Assembly (NCBI GenBank): GCA_016933835.1
Contig: JAFGAC010000061.1
Location: forward strand, 1 to 32,801
Direction: 5' to 3'
Length of the DNA stretch: 32,801 nt
Origin: Clostridiales bacterium
Lineage (GTDB): Bacteria; Bacillota; Clostridia; Peptostreptococcales; Acidaminobacteraceae
In this document: in pieces, positions 10,696 to 19,354 of the stretch
How the letters are laid out: each line of letters starts with the position of its first letter
Position numbering within the stretch: the stretch's first letter is position 1
Position numbers and translations under genes: made by a program
The notes under the pieces: model-generated
Database searches by the model: none
What the model saw: the letters and a program-made list of their open reading frames with translations, nothing else
What the model was told of the DNA's origin: nothing

Positions 10696-12675
10696 ATGAG
10701 CATAGCGATTATAGCGTCTATTGTTGGAGTTTTGGCTCTTCTTTTTGCGTATTATTTAACTAATACTAAAATTAAGAATGTTGATGCTGGAACAGACAGA
10801 ATGAAAGAAATTGCAACATATATTCAAGAAGGTTCAATGGCGTTCTTGCGACAAGAGTATAAGTTTTTAATTATTTTTGCACTTATTTTAGGTGTAGTAA
10901 TATTTATAGGCTTAGGGTATAAAACAGCGATAGCATTCTTTGTTGGAGCATTATTCTCTGCTTTAGCAGGATACTTCGGCATGAATGTTGCTACAAAAGC
11001 CAATGTAAGAACAGCTAATGCAGCTAGATTGCATGGTATGAACAAAGCTTTATCAGTTGCTTTTTCAGGTGGAGCAGTTATGGGAATGTCAGTTGTAGGT
11101 CTTGGTTTATTAGGCCTTGGCGTTGTCTATAATGTATTCCATGATCCTCAAATTGTAACTGGATTTGGACTGGGCGCTTCGTCAATTGCATTGTTTGGTC
11201 GTGTGGGTGGTGGTATCTACACTAAAGCTGCTGACGTTGGCGCTGATTTGGTTGGTAAAGTTGAAGCTGGTATTCCAGAAGATGATCCGAGAAATCCTGC
11301 AGTTATTGCAGATAACGTTGGAGACAATGTTGGTGACGTTGCTGGAATGGGTGCAGACTTATTTGAATCTTATGTTGGATCAATCATTGGTGCTTTGACA
11401 CTTGGTTTATTGGCGTTCGGTGCAAATGGTGCTGCGTTTCCTTTTGCTTTAGCAGGAGTTGGTGTAATTGCATCAATAATTGGTACTTTTTTTGTTAAAG
11501 GAAATGAAAGTTCAGATCCACATAAAGCACTTAAAAACAGTACATATGTAAGTGGTGCGATTGTTTTAATAGCGGCAGTTTTCTTAAGTAATTATTATTT
11601 TGGTGATTATAATGCTGCATTTGCAATAGCTTCAGGATTGATTGCAGGAATTGCAATTGGTCAAGTGACTGAAATTTTTACATCTTCAGATTATAAATCA
11701 GTACAAAAAATTGCACAACAATCTACTACTGGTCCTGCTACCACAATCATTAGCGGTGTTGCAATCGGTATGATGTCTACAGGATATCCAGTGCTATTCA
11801 TATCTGCTGCAATCTTGGTTTCTTATAATTTCTTAGGACTTTATGGTATCGCACTTGCTGCTGTCGGTATGCTTTCAACAACTGGAATAACTGTTGCAGT
11901 TGATGCATATGGTCCTATTGCAGATAATGCTGGTGGAATTGCAGAAATGAGCAATTTACCTAAAGAAGTCCGTAAAATCACTGATAAACTTGATTCTGTT
12001 GGCAATACAACAGCTGCAATTGGTAAAGGTTTTGCTATTGGTTCTGCAGCATTAACTGCATTATCATTGTTTGCTTCATATTCAGCTGCAGTTGGACTAT
12101 CTACTATAGATATTTTAAATCCACTTGTAGTTGTAGGATTATTTATTGGTGGTATGCTTCCATTTATATTCTCTGCTTTGACAATGGATTCAGTTGGTAA
12201 AGCAGCTAATCAGATGATTGAAGAAGTAAGACGTCAGTTTAGAGAGATCCCAGGTATCATGGAAGGAACAGGAAAACCTGAATACGCAAAATGTGTTGAG
12301 ATCAGTACTAATTCAGCTCTGAAAGAAATGCTTATTCCAGGTTTGATGGCTGTTGCTGTACCTTTGATTGTTGGATTGGTATTAGGAACAGAAGCATTGG
12401 GTGGAATGCTTGCAGGCTCACTTGTCACAGGTGTAGTAATGGCAATCTATATGTCAAATGCAGGTGGCGCATGGGATAATGCGAAGAAATTCATTGAAGA
12501 AGGAAATTACGGTGGAAAAGGCTCAGAAGCGCATAAAGCAGCTGTTGTCGGAGATACTGTAGGTGATCCATTCAAGGATACTTCAGGTCCATCACTGAAT
12601 ATTTTAATCAAGTTGATGACTATTGTCGCTTTAGTATTTGCTCCGATTTTTGTTAAATTTGGATCATTATTATAG
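10696..12675 (+). CDS. hppA: Membrane-bound pyrophosphatase, K+-dependent, probably Na+-pumping
   Basis: This polytopic enzyme (659 residues, about 16 helices) couples pyrophosphate hydrolysis to cation export across the cytoplasmic membrane. The catalytic segment [18 protein letters not shown] and the repeats [14 protein letters not shown] bind Mg-pyrophosphate. The C-terminal [15 protein letters not shown] is a second site. [10 protein letters not shown] has Ala where K+-independent enzymes have Lys, so K+ dependence is expected. [10 protein letters not shown] places the gate Glu as in Na+-pumping enzymes, whereas plant-type H+ pumps have FGSYAES. The Na+ assignment is inferred from those residues. 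It follows secG by 20 bases with its own GGAGG. Confidence 0.92.
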   Translation: MSIAIIASIVGVLALLFAYYLTNTKIKNVDAGTDRMKEIATYIQEGSMAFLRQEYKFLIIFALILGVVIFIGLGYKTAIAFFVGALFSALAGYFGMNVATKANVRTANAARLHGMNKALSVAFSGGAVMGMSVVGLGLLGLGVVYNVFHDPQIVTGFGLGASSIALFGRVGGGIYTKAADVGADLVGKVEAGIPEDDPRNPAVIADNVGDNVGDVAGMGADLFESYVGSIIGALTLGLLAFGANGAAFPFALAGVGVIASIIGTFFVKGNESSDPHKALKNSTYVSGAIVLIAAVFLSNYYFGDYNAAFAIASGLIAGIAIGQVTEIFTSSDYKSVQKIAQQSTTGPATTIISGVAIGMMSTGYPVLFISAAILVSYNFLGLYGIALAAVGMLSTTGITVAVDAYGPIADNAGGIAEMSNLPKEVRKITDKLDSVGNTTAAIGKGFAIGSAALTALSLFASYSAAVGLSTIDILNPLVVVGLFIGGMLPFIFSALTMDSVGKAANQMIEEVRRQFREIPGIMEGTGKPEYAKCVEISTNSALKEMLIPGLMAVAVPLIVGLVLGTEALGGMLAGSLVTGVVMAIYMSNAGGAWDNAKKFIEEGNYGGKGSEAHKAAVVGDTVGDPFKDTSGPSLNILIKLMTIVALVFAPIFVKFGSLL

Positions 12676-12686
12676 AAAATAGATAT

Positions 12687-12726
12687 AAATTAACCCCTAG
12701 ACGTTCAGTGTAGGGGTTAATTTTTT
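12687..12726 (+). terminator. Terminator of secG-hppA
   Basis: A perfect 13-bp stem, AAATTAACCCCTA (12687-12699) with TAGGGGTTAATTT (12711-12723), closes an 11-base loop and ends in a T run (12721-12726). Confidence 0.95.
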
Positions 12727-12786
12727 ATGAAGATTAAAAGTAAATATATTAATTAAATGATATACTTTATATGGAGGTGTTGAAAA

Positions 12787-13299
12787 ATGGGTAAAAAATC
12801 AAAAGAGATTGCTAATCTTGATGTTGATCAATTGATTGAAATGTTGAATGCGGCTTTGGCAGAAGAATGGCTTGCATACTATCAATATTGGATTGGTGCA
12901 CGTTTAATGGAAGGTCCTATGCGATCTGAAATTCAGACAGAACTTTTAGTTCATGCAACTGAAGAATTGGGACATGCTGAATTGGTTGTCACTAGAATTA
13001 TTCAATTGGGTGGAACACCACTTCTTGATCCGGCAATGTGGGCCGAAAAAGCAAGATGTGCCTATGAATCTCCAACAGATCCTTATGTAGAGAATATTTT
13101 ACTTCAAAATTTGAGTGGGGAAAGATGCGCAATTCAACGTTATGATGAAATAGCTGAATTCACCAGAGGAAAAGATCATTCTACACATCAGATGGCAATC
13201 AATATTTTAAATGATGAAATAGAGCACGAAGATGATATTGAGGGTTGGTTGAGAGATTTAGAGAGATTAAAAGAAGATTATGCTAAATTAAGAGTTTAA
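12787..13299 (+). CDS. Ferritin-like di-iron protein (bacterioferritin/Dps-like)
   Basis: This is a 170-residue, all-helical protein of the ferritin-like superfamily, probably binding iron for storage or oxidative protection in the cytoplasm. Metal-ligand motifs typical of four-helix di-iron proteins are visible: AEEWLAYYQYW (about residues 26-36), ATEELGHAE (about 59-67), SGERCAIQRYDE (near 110) and NDEIEHEDDIE (near 143). GGAGGTG precedes the ATG. A possible extended -10 (TGATATACT, 12758-12766) lies close upstream, but no -35 is clear. It is monocistronic between two terminators. I cannot tell whether it is a true ferritin, a Dps-like protein or a rubrerythrin-like protein lacking rubredoxin. 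Confidence 0.8.
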   Translation: MGKKSKEIANLDVDQLIEMLNAALAEEWLAYYQYWIGARLMEGPMRSEIQTELLVHATEELGHAELVVTRIIQLGGTPLLDPAMWAEKARCAYESPTDPYVENILLQNLSGERCAIQRYDEIAEFTRGKDHSTHQMAINILNDEIEHEDDIEGWLRDLERLKEDYAKLRV

Positions 13300-13325
13300 T
13301 GTCTATGACATTAGATTCTTTTTTT
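13297..13325 (+). terminator. Terminator of the ferritin-like gene
   Basis: TAATGTC-TAT-GACATTA (13297-13313) overlaps the stop codon and is followed after five bases by seven T (13319-13325). The gap before the T run makes it weaker than its neighbours. Confidence 0.6.
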
Positions 13326-13355
13326 ATATAATAAGAGTAGAGAGGTGGGTTTCAA

Positions 13356-15473
13356 ATGGAATTAAAAGAAAAATTATTGGAATTACTTAAAGAACTTGAT
13401 AGGCCAATTATTGAAAATGAAATAGCTGAAATGATGGATATAGATAAATCACAAATAGATTTATTGAGAAAGGTTCTAGACGACCTTGTCAAAGAAGGTT
13501 ATTTGATAAAAACAAAAAAAGGTAAATATGGTCCACCCGAGAGATTTAATTTGATTCGTGGACGTATCCAGATTACACAAAAGGGATTTGGATTTCTAAT
13601 AGCAGATGACAAAGATATTGAAGACATTTTTATTCCTGCCAGCATGACAATGGGTGCTATGAATGGTGATGAAGTTTTTGTTTATATTACTGAGATTACA
13701 AATGGTGGTAGAAAAAGAGAAGGTACAGTAGAGAGAATTGTAAAGAGAAAAAATACGATGATTGTTGGTAATCTTGAAATAAGTCAAAATTTTGGATTTG
13801 TTATTCCGGACGATCAAAAGATACGAGGAGATATTTTTGTATCGAAGGATAATTTCAAAGGAGCTAAAAATGATCAAAAGGTTCTTGTGCAAATTATAAA
13901 ATGGCCAGAGGCAAGAAGAAATGCTGAAGGTGTAGTTGTCGAAATCCTTGGTGATAAAGATGATGTTGGTGTGGATATACTTTCAATAATCAAGCAACAT
14001 CAATTGAGAGAAGTATTTCCAAACAGAGTAGTCAATGAAGCAAAAGCAATTCCCCAGGAAATTGCAGCTGAAGAAATTAAAAGAAGAATTGATTTAAGAA
14101 ATGAAGTAGTAGTTACAATAGATGGAATTGATGCAAAAGATCTAGATGATGCCATTTCACTTAAAAAAATGGAGAACGGTAATTATTTATTAGGAGTTCA
14201 TATTGCAGACGTCAGTCATTATGTAAAAGAAAAAAAACCACTTGATGAAGAAGCTCTATTACGTGGAACGTCAGTTTACTTAATTGACAGAGTGTTACCA
14301 ATGCTACCGGAAGAATTGTCAAACGGTGTTTGCTCACTAAATCCAAATGTTGATCGTCTAGCTTTATCTGTTGATATGGAAATTGATGTAAAAGGTAATG
14401 TTGTAAATCATAAGATATATGAGTCTGTAATAAATAGTAAATATCGTTTGAATTATACTGAAGTATCTGAATATATAGAGAATAATATAATGAGTGAAAA
14501 ACTTGACCAAATTAAAGAGCTCATAATGGATATGAAGGATTTAGCAGAAATTTTAAATACTAAAAGAGATATTAGAGGTGCTGTCGATTTCGATTTTGCG
14601 GAATCGTATATTATTTTGGATGAAACTGGTAAACCAATTGATATTTTAAAAAGAGAGAGAAGAGTAGCTAACAAGATTATTGAGGAGTTTATGCTTGCAA
14701 CTAATGAAACTGTTGCAGAACATTATTTTTGGTTGGAAATGCCATTTCTTTATAGAATTCATGAGATCCCTTCTCAAGATAAAATTGAGGAATTCAATAA
14801 GTTTATTTACAATTTTGGATACAAATTGAAAGGAAGCACAGATAATATTCATCCTAAAGCAGTTCAAGAATTGATTGAGAATGTAAAAGGTAAAAAAGAA
14901 GAACATATCATCAATAAATTGATGTTGCGATCTTTAAAACAAGCCAAGTATTCAAATAAAGAAGAGGGACATTTTGGACTGGCAGCTGATTACTATTCGC
15001 ATTTTACTTCTCCTATTAGACGTTATCCCGATTTACAGATTCATCGTATTATCAAAGAAGATTTGAATCGAAAAATTGATGATTCGAGAAGAAGGCATTT
15101 TGAAGCCATCTTGCCAGATGTTGCAAAACAATCTTCTGAAACTGAGAGAACGGCTGAAAAAGCTGAAAGAGATGTTGATGATCTTAAAATGGCTGAATTC
15201 ATGCAAGATAAAATAGGGAATGAATACGTTGGAATGATTTCTTCTGTAACAAGTTTTGGTTTCTTTGTAGAGCTTGAAAATACAGTTGAAGGTTTAGTGA
15301 GAATTGTAGATTTAGCGGATGACTTTTACAAATTCGATTCTTCACGACTTGAACTTGTAGGCGAAAGAAGAAAGAAAGTATATAGGATCGGTGATGAGAT
15401 AAAAGTTAAAGTTGAAAAAATATCACTTGATAGCAGAACAATTGATTTTTCTATAGTAGAAAATAACAAATAA
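13356..15473 (+). CDS. rnr: Ribonuclease R
   Basis: This processive 3'-5' exoribonuclease degrades structured RNA and, in several bacteria, acts with SmpB-tmRNA on non-stop messages. The 705-residue protein has an N-terminal winged helix (about 1-65) and two cold-shock-like domains (about 68-215). The RNB catalytic domain contains VTIDGIDAKDLDDAISL with the Mg2+-binding Asp residues, then RYPDLQIHRIIKE. A C-terminal S1 domain follows (YVGMISSVTSFGFFVELENT). A long basic C-terminal tail is absent. AGAGGTG lies 9 bases before the ATG. Its position just before smpB and ssrA is the usual Firmicute order. Confidence 0.95.
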   Translation: MELKEKLLELLKELDRPIIENEIAEMMDIDKSQIDLLRKVLDDLVKEGYLIKTKKGKYGPPERFNLIRGRIQITQKGFGFLIADDKDIEDIFIPASMTMGAMNGDEVFVYITEITNGGRKREGTVERIVKRKNTMIVGNLEISQNFGFVIPDDQKIRGDIFVSKDNFKGAKNDQKVLVQIIKWPEARRNAEGVVVEILGDKDDVGVDILSIIKQHQLREVFPNRVVNEAKAIPQEIAAEEIKRRIDLRNEVVVTIDGIDAKDLDDAISLKKMENGNYLLGVHIADVSHYVKEKKPLDEEALLRGTSVYLIDRVLPMLPEELSNGVCSLNPNVDRLALSVDMEIDVKGNVVNHKIYESVINSKYRLNYTEVSEYIENNIMSEKLDQIKELIMDMKDLAEILNTKRDIRGAVDFDFAESYIILDETGKPIDILKRERRVANKIIEEFMLATNETVAEHYFWLEMPFLYRIHEIPSQDKIEEFNKFIYNFGYKLKGSTDNIHPKAVQELIENVKGKKEEHIINKLMLRSLKQAKYSNKEEGHFGLAADYYSHFTSPIRRYPDLQIHRIIKEDLNRKIDDSRRRHFEAILPDVAKQSSETERTAEKAERDVDDLKMAEFMQDKIGNEYVGMISSVTSFGFFVELENTVEGLVRIVDLADDFYKFDSSRLELVGERRKKVYRIGDEIKVKVEKISLDSRTIDFSIVENNK

Positions 15474-15548
15474 CTAAACACAGCTGTTGTAATTAATTCA
15501 ATACACCTAGTTGTTGTAAAAATCAAAAGAGCAAAACTAAATGAATTG

Positions 15549-15583
15549 GCAAGAACTTGGTAGAATAATTATCAAGTTCTTGC
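15549..15583 (+). terminator. Stem-loop after rnr
   Basis: A perfect 11-bp stem, GCAAGAACTTG (15549-15559) with CAAGTTCTTGC (15573-15583), lies 75 bases after rnr. No T run follows, so it may be a weak terminator or an mRNA 3'-end protecting structure. The rest of the 221-base gap holds the smpB promoter. Confidence 0.55.
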
Positions 15584-15637
15584 TTGATTAAATAACAGTA
15601 ATATATTTTACATTGAAGTTACAACATGAGAAAATAT

Positions 15638-15666
15638 TTGACAACTTTCGGTAAATACTTTACAAT
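15638..15666 (+). promoter_or_regulatory. Promoter of smpB
   Basis: TTGACA (15638-15643), 17 bases, TACAAT (15661-15666): near consensus, with a start expected about 15673, 22 bases before the smpB ATG. Confidence 0.85.
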
Positions 15667-15694
15667 TCAAGAGCAGGGGAATGAGGGATAAAAT

Positions 15695-16150
15695 ATGAAA
15701 GTTATTGCACAAAACAAAAAAGCTAGATTTGAATATTTTATTGAAGAGACCTTTGAGGCGGGAATTGTACTTACAGGTACTGAGGTAAAATCAATTCGCG
15801 GTGGAAAAGTCAATTTGAAAGATGCATATGGTGAAATCAAAAACGAAGAAGTTTTTATTAACAATATGCATATAAGTCCTTATGAAATGGGTAATATATA
15901 TAATGTAGAACCCCTGAGAGTGAGAAAGTTGTTGCTTCATAAAAAAGAAATTTTTAAACTGATTGGTTATACCACTCAAAAAGGCTACACTTTAATTCCA
16001 CTTAAAATTTACATCAACGATCAAGGAAAAGTAAAACTTGAATTGGCTGTTGCAAAAGGTAAAAAATTGTACGACAAACGTCAAGATATGGCATCTAAAG
16101 AGGCAAAACGTACTATTGAGATTGCATTTAAAGATTCTCAAAAGTATTAA
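15695..16150 (+). CDS. smpB: SsrA-binding protein SmpB
   Basis: This protein binds tmRNA and delivers it to stalled ribosomes in trans-translation. The 151-residue protein shows the N-terminal [19 protein letters not shown], the core [18 protein letters not shown], and the basic C-terminal tail [20 protein letters not shown] that occupies the empty mRNA channel. Length is normal. GAGGG (15683-15687) supports the ATG at 15695; an upstream ATG at 15681 is not in a better context. The ssrA gene begins only 7 bases after its stop, and the ssrA promoter lies within its coding end. Confidence 0.96.
   Translation: MKVIAQNKKARFEYFIEETFEAGIVLTGTEVKSIRGGKVNLKDAYGEIKNEEVFINNMHISPYEMGNIYNVEPLRVRKLLLHKKEIFKLIGYTTQKGYTLIPLKIYINDQGKVKLELAVAKGKKLYDKRQDMASKEAKRTIEIAFKDSQKY
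16122..16150 (+). promoter_or_regulatory. Probable ssrA promoter inside the smpB 3' end
   Basis: TTGCAT (16122-16127), 17 bases, TATTAA (16145-16150). The hexamer ends 7 bases before G16158, the 5' base predicted independently from the tmRNA acceptor stem, which supports the pairing of the two elements. Confidence 0.6.
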
Positions 16151-16157
16151 TATACTC

Positions 16158-16518
16158 GGGGGTGAAATGGTTTCGACAGGGAATCTGAGTACTGATAAGC
16201 GAGCCGTGTTTTTCAACCTGGGGTACACGTTAAAGAACTGGGTTACTAAATGTAAACGCAAACGATAATTTTGCACTAGCTGCTTAATTGTAGCTGTCCA
16301 CCCCTATGCCTTTCTCTCTTGCCGCTAGGGACTGGACAACCATTGCAAGGGACGAACTTTAGATGTGTCTCCATCTAAAGGGGTAATCAGAGGCTAGTCT
16401 TGACTGCGGGTTTGTCATTGTACAGCAGTTAAGGCGAAAATTAATACAGTGACTGCGCTCGGAGAAAATCATTATAACGGTTTTTTGGACGAGGGTTCGA
16501 CTCCCTCCACCTCCACCA
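16158..16518 (+). ncRNA. ssrA: Transfer-messenger RNA (tmRNA, SsrA)
   Basis: This is the tmRNA that rescues stalled ribosomes and tags nascent proteins for degradation. The 5' end GGGGGTG pairs with CACCTCC next to the 3' ACCA, forming a 7-bp acceptor stem with one G-U pair. The TTCGA T-loop is at 16494-16498. The tag frame starts at the resume codon GCA (16258) and reads ANDNFALAA before TAA (16285-16287), a clostridial-type tag with the usual LAA degron. The 361-nt length is normal, and CCA is encoded. The last 13 bases recur three times downstream, marking this 3' end as an integration target. The terminator at 16545 follows. Confidence 0.96.
16506..16518 (+). repeat. Putative attachment core copy 1 (ssrA 3' end)
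   Basis: TCCACCTCCACCA at the end of ssrA recurs exactly at 25089-25101, 31234-31246 and 31947-31959. The ssrA 3' end is a classic integration target for genomic islands and phages, so this copy would be the left attachment site where the gene stays intact. Confidence 0.7.
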
Positions 16519-16544
16519 GTTGAAGAAATTACCAAAAAAGGATG

Positions 16545-16572
16545 AATACGCTCATATGTGAGCGTATTTTTT
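16545..16572 (+). terminator. Terminator after ssrA
   Basis: AATACGCTCA (16545-16554), loop TATG, TGAGCGTATT (16559-16568), with six T from 16567. If an element sits at ssrA, this terminator belongs to the element rather than to the original gene. Confidence 0.93.
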
Positions 16573-16957
16573 GTATAATATGATTGCAAAGAGATGTAAT
16601 CCAGCTGATTGTATTTTATTATGAGTGACTAACGTTTGTAGTGGTACAGTTTTTGGGGAGCAGGTCAGAAGGCTCCAGAAAAGGGCGCGGTTTAAGAAAG
16701 TTAAGATTTCTTGAAGCTGAAATCATTAGTATTACTGCTTTTTAGTTTTTGAATTCTCAATAAATCGAAATTTTCATTAGTTTTCGGAGCCTTCCCGGCT
16801 ATTGAGGTATGGACGTATTTCTATAGTTGCATTCGTATTATGATTTGTTAGTGAGAAGCAACCGATACCTGTGGAGACAGTAGAGTTGCTGGATAAATAA
16901 GAATCAACAAATATAAGCAAATGAGTTCAAAAGAGATTCTGAGACGGATCTCTTTTT
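16573..16957 (+). other. Gene-free stretch with structured-RNA potential
   Basis: No open frame with a ribosome site is seen. Several nested inverted repeats are present. GAAGGCTCC-A-GAAAA (16668-16682) pairs with TTTTC-GGAGCCTTC (16781-16794), enclosing about 98 bases. AGCAAC/GTTGCT (16857-16862, 16885-16890) encloses CTGT-GGAG-ACAG. The stretch ends with an intrinsic terminator at 16929-16957. It may encode a small RNA. I recognise no known family and see no clear promoter at its 5' side. Confidence 0.4.
16929..16957 (+). terminator. Orphan intrinsic terminator
   Basis: AAAAGAGAT (16929-16937) and ATCTCTTTT (16948-16956) enclose a 10-base loop, and the T run extends to 16957. No protein gene lies directly upstream, so it would end a non-coding transcript. 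Confidence 0.75.
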
Positions 16958-16991
16958 CCATCACGATATTAGTGGAAATCACAAATAAATG

Positions 16992-17015
16992 AATCGTAAT
17001 CTTAATCGTAATCTT
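16992..17015. repeat. Two tandem 12-bp repeats
   Basis: AATCGTAATCTT occurs twice head to tail (16992-17003, 17004-17015), about 50 bases upstream of the agrA promoter -35. It could be a regulator site or a simple slippage product. Confidence 0.5.
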
Positions 17016-17064
17016 AATGATAGTGAAATGGTCTTTTACTCTTAGTCGAAATGGCTAAAAATTT

Positions 17065-17092
17065 TTGTATAAATGTAAATAAATGGTATGAT
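17065..17092 (+). promoter_or_regulatory. Probable promoter of agrA-agrC
   Basis: TTGTAT (17065-17070), 16 bases, TATGAT (17087-17092), with an extended -10 TG at 17084-17085. The start near 17099 would give a leader of about 150 bases containing a long inverted repeat. Confidence 0.55.
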
Positions 17093-17122
17093 AGATGTAT
17101 AGATTCGAGAATGTCATAATGT

Positions 17123-17220
17123 CACTTTTCAATGACCAAAACCGTGGAATTTGTTGGTAGAAAAATGAAATAGCCACGACGAAGTTTAATGATGTGCCTA
17201 ATACCTTAAATTGAAAAGTG
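17123..17220 (+). promoter_or_regulatory. Structured leader upstream of agrA
   Basis: CACTTTTCAAT (17123-17133) pairs perfectly with ATTGAAAAGTG (17210-17220), closing a 76-base interior. CGTGG (17143-17147) and CCACG (17174-17178) pair inside it. The outer stem ends 16 bases before the ribosome site GGAGG (17237). This is what a leader-level control element would look like, but it matches no riboswitch class I can name. Confidence 0.45.
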
Positions 17221-17249
17221 GTTTATACAGCAATTTGGAGGATGATTTG

Positions 17250-17960
17250 ATGTTAAGAATTGCTATTTGTGAAGATGATAGAAAGCAGCAACAATTGTTA
17301 GAGAATTATATAACTGACTTAAAGTTGAGAGAATCTTATGAATTGGAGAAATTTGATTCAGGAGAAGATTTAGTTAGAGCGTATGAAGAGGGAGAAAGAT
17401 ATTCAATTATATTGTTGGACATGCAATTGAAAGAACTTGATGGAATACAAACAGCTGAAATCATTCGTAAATATGATAAGAGAACAATAATGATTATTAT
17501 AACTTCAATAATTGAATATGCAGTCGATGGATATAGCATTAATGCATATGATTTTATTTTAAAACCGGTTGATGAGAGTAAATTTATGAAGGTTTTAAAA
17601 AGTGCAGTGATAAAAATACAGACAGAAAAGAATAAGACTTATGTTATTCAGACGCGGGAGAAGACAATCGTTTTGAAGTTGTCGGATATTGTTTATATAG
17701 AGAGTGATAGAAAGAAAATCAATGTTCATTGCGAAAAGGCGCAGTATTCCAACAACGAAAAGATTGGTGCTGTTGAAAAGAAACTTACACAAGCTGGATT
17801 CATACGAATCAACAGGTATTATCTTGTGAATATCGAACACATAAAAGAAATTGGCACGAATGAAATTTTTTTATCTACAGGAAAATCACTGAATTACAGT
17901 AAAAATCATCAGGAAGAAATCAAGATAAAATATATGAATTTTATGATGGGAGATATATAA
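17250..17960 (+). CDS. LytTR-family response regulator (AgrA-like)
   Basis: This is a cytoplasmic two-component regulator, 236 residues. The receiver domain (about 2-125) has the acidic pair in CEDD (residues 7-10), the phosphoacceptor Asp57 in ILLDMQL, and the conserved Lys in FILKPVDE. The LytTR DNA-binding domain follows (about 138-232: REKTIVLKLSDIVYIESDRK, then GFIRINRYYLVN), the type that binds paired direct repeats. The ATG at 17250 is chosen for GGAGG at 17237-17241; a TTG start at 17211 lies inside the leader stem. It sits 2 bases before the AgrC-like kinase and upstream of agrBD, giving agr-locus context. The likely target is the repeat pair at 19318-19352. Confidence 0.9.
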   Translation: MLRIAICEDDRKQQQLLENYITDLKLRESYELEKFDSGEDLVRAYEEGERYSIILLDMQLKELDGIQTAEIIRKYDKRTIMIIITSIIEYAVDGYSINAYDFILKPVDESKFMKVLKSAVIKIQTEKNKTYVIQTREKTIVLKLSDIVYIESDRKKINVHCEKAQYSNNEKIGAVEKKLTQAGFIRINRYYLVNIEHIKEIGTNEIFLSTGKSLNYSKNHQEEIKIKYMNFMMGDI

Positions 17961-17962
17961 AG

Positions 17963-19288
17963 ATGCAAAATTATTTAACAAATATTGTTGTTATGATGAA
18001 CGATATAGTCGGCTTATTTGTCGCAGTAAGGTTCTACAATCATATTTTTACGAAAAAAAATATGAATGAAAAGATAAGAATGGTCGGCCTTGGTGGTATA
18101 TTGTTGCTTGAAATTGTTTTGAATGTTGCGATTGAGATTTCAAATGTTTTACTGCCAATCAGTTTTGGAATATTCTTTATTATTGCCTACATTTTTTACA
18201 ATGGGAAAACACATATAAAGATGATCATGTCAATTTTCATTGTGATATTTTCATATTTGATGGAATTGATTGCTGCACTCGTTATTATAGCTACTTTCGG
18301 CAATGTGTTGCAGGATATTCGTCATAATCTGATGCTACTACTTTTGGGTAGCGTTATTTCAAAAATACTGTTAATTCTTCTTGTAGAGATCATCATACGT
18401 TTTAGGAAAAGAGATGTATCGCAGGTATCTCTGAGGTCGTGGCTGCTTATTCTTTCAATTCCGATATTCAGCGTAGTATTATCTGTTACAAGTGTCTATG
18501 AACCAATTTTGAAGAATGAATTCAGTGTTGTATCTGTACTTGCATGTGTTTCAATTGTGTATATAAATATCATTGTGTTTTATCTATTTGACTGCATAGT
18601 TCTGCAGATAAATGAAAATAATCAATTTAGGTTTAGAGAAAAGCAAATGTTAATGCAGAAGAATCAATACGAGAATGTAATATATGGCTATAAGCATGTA
18701 AAGAGAGTGCGTCATGATATGCTCAACCATTTGCTTGCTCTAGATGGATATTTGGAAAATCAGCAATGTCATGAAGCTCTGGAATATATCCATAAGTTGA
18801 ATGATGAGCTTGATTTCAGCAGAAGGGGAATGGTATCAAGTAATGTCGCTATAGATGCTCTGATTGGAAACGTGCAATTAAAAGCAGCAGAAGAAGGAAT
18901 AGAATTTGAATGGGAAGTTAGGGTTCCCGGAAAACTTAAAATTGATGACATGGATATATGCATTGTCTTGGGAAACATTTTAAATAATGCCATAGAAGCA
19001 TGTAGAAGGATAGACGACGAACAGGTAAGCAAACGAATCACGCTGAAGATGCACTATAAACGAGAATGCGTATTCATTGAAGTTGAAAATTCCTATGATT
19101 TGAATACAATAAAAAAGAAAAACGGAAGATTTGTCTCCTCAAAGAGATATTGTGAAAAAGATAAAATAGGAATAGGCGTGGGAAATATTGAGAGGACTGT
19201 AGAAGAATATGGAGGTGTCTATCAGATAGATTTACAGGAAGAAATGTTTGTTGTAAAGATAATGATCCCGGATGTAAATAAGAGGTGA
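17963..19288 (+). CDS. Membrane sensor histidine kinase, AgrC-like
   Basis: This is a 441-residue receptor kinase of the AgrC/GHKL type, expected to sense the cyclic peptide made by the adjacent agrBD genes. About six hydrophobic helices fill residues 5-215. The dimerisation and phosphoacceptor segment is KRVRHDMLNHLLALDGYL, with His251. The ATPase domain shows the N-box NILNNAIEAC and the G-box GIGVGNIERTVEEYGG. GGGAG lies 11 bases upstream of the ATG, and the regulator gene ends 2 bases earlier, so the two are co-transcribed. Unlike Staphylococcus aureus (order BDCA), the order here is regulator, kinase, agrB, agrD. Confidence 0.9.
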   Translation: MQNYLTNIVVMMNDIVGLFVAVRFYNHIFTKKNMNEKIRMVGLGGILLLEIVLNVAIEISNVLLPISFGIFFIIAYIFYNGKTHIKMIMSIFIVIFSYLMELIAALVIIATFGNVLQDIRHNLMLLLLGSVISKILLILLVEIIIRFRKRDVSQVSLRSWLLILSIPIFSVVLSVTSVYEPILKNEFSVVSVLACVSIVYINIIVFYLFDCIVLQINENNQFRFREKQMLMQKNQYENVIYGYKHVKRVRHDMLNHLLALDGYLENQQCHEALEYIHKLNDELDFSRRGMVSSNVAIDALIGNVQLKAAEEGIEFEWEVRVPGKLKIDDMDICIVLGNILNNAIEACRRIDDEQVSKRITLKMHYKRECVFIEVENSYDLNTIKKKNGRFVSSKRYCEKDKIGIGVGNIERTVEEYGGVYQIDLQEEMFVVKIMIPDVNKR

Positions 19289-19317
19289 AATCAAGTAAAT
19301 ATTAATGGTTAGAAGGA

Positions 19318-19352
19318 TTTCGTACCCTTTCAAGGTTGTTTCGTACCCTTTC
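19318..19352 (+). promoter_or_regulatory. Candidate LytTR (AgrA) binding repeats before agrB1
   Basis: The 14-bp sequence TTTCGTACCCTTTC occurs exactly twice (19318-19331, 19339-19352) with a 21-bp period, two helical turns. LytTR regulators typically bind two direct repeats spaced this way. The pair abuts a -35-like element at 19355. I saw no further copy elsewhere, including before the second agr cassette. Confidence 0.7.
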
Positions 19353-19354
19353 TA

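Noticed and set aside
16038-16268. Frames overlapping the end of smpB and the start of ssrA
   Set aside because: They read across two well-identified genes and have no support of their own.
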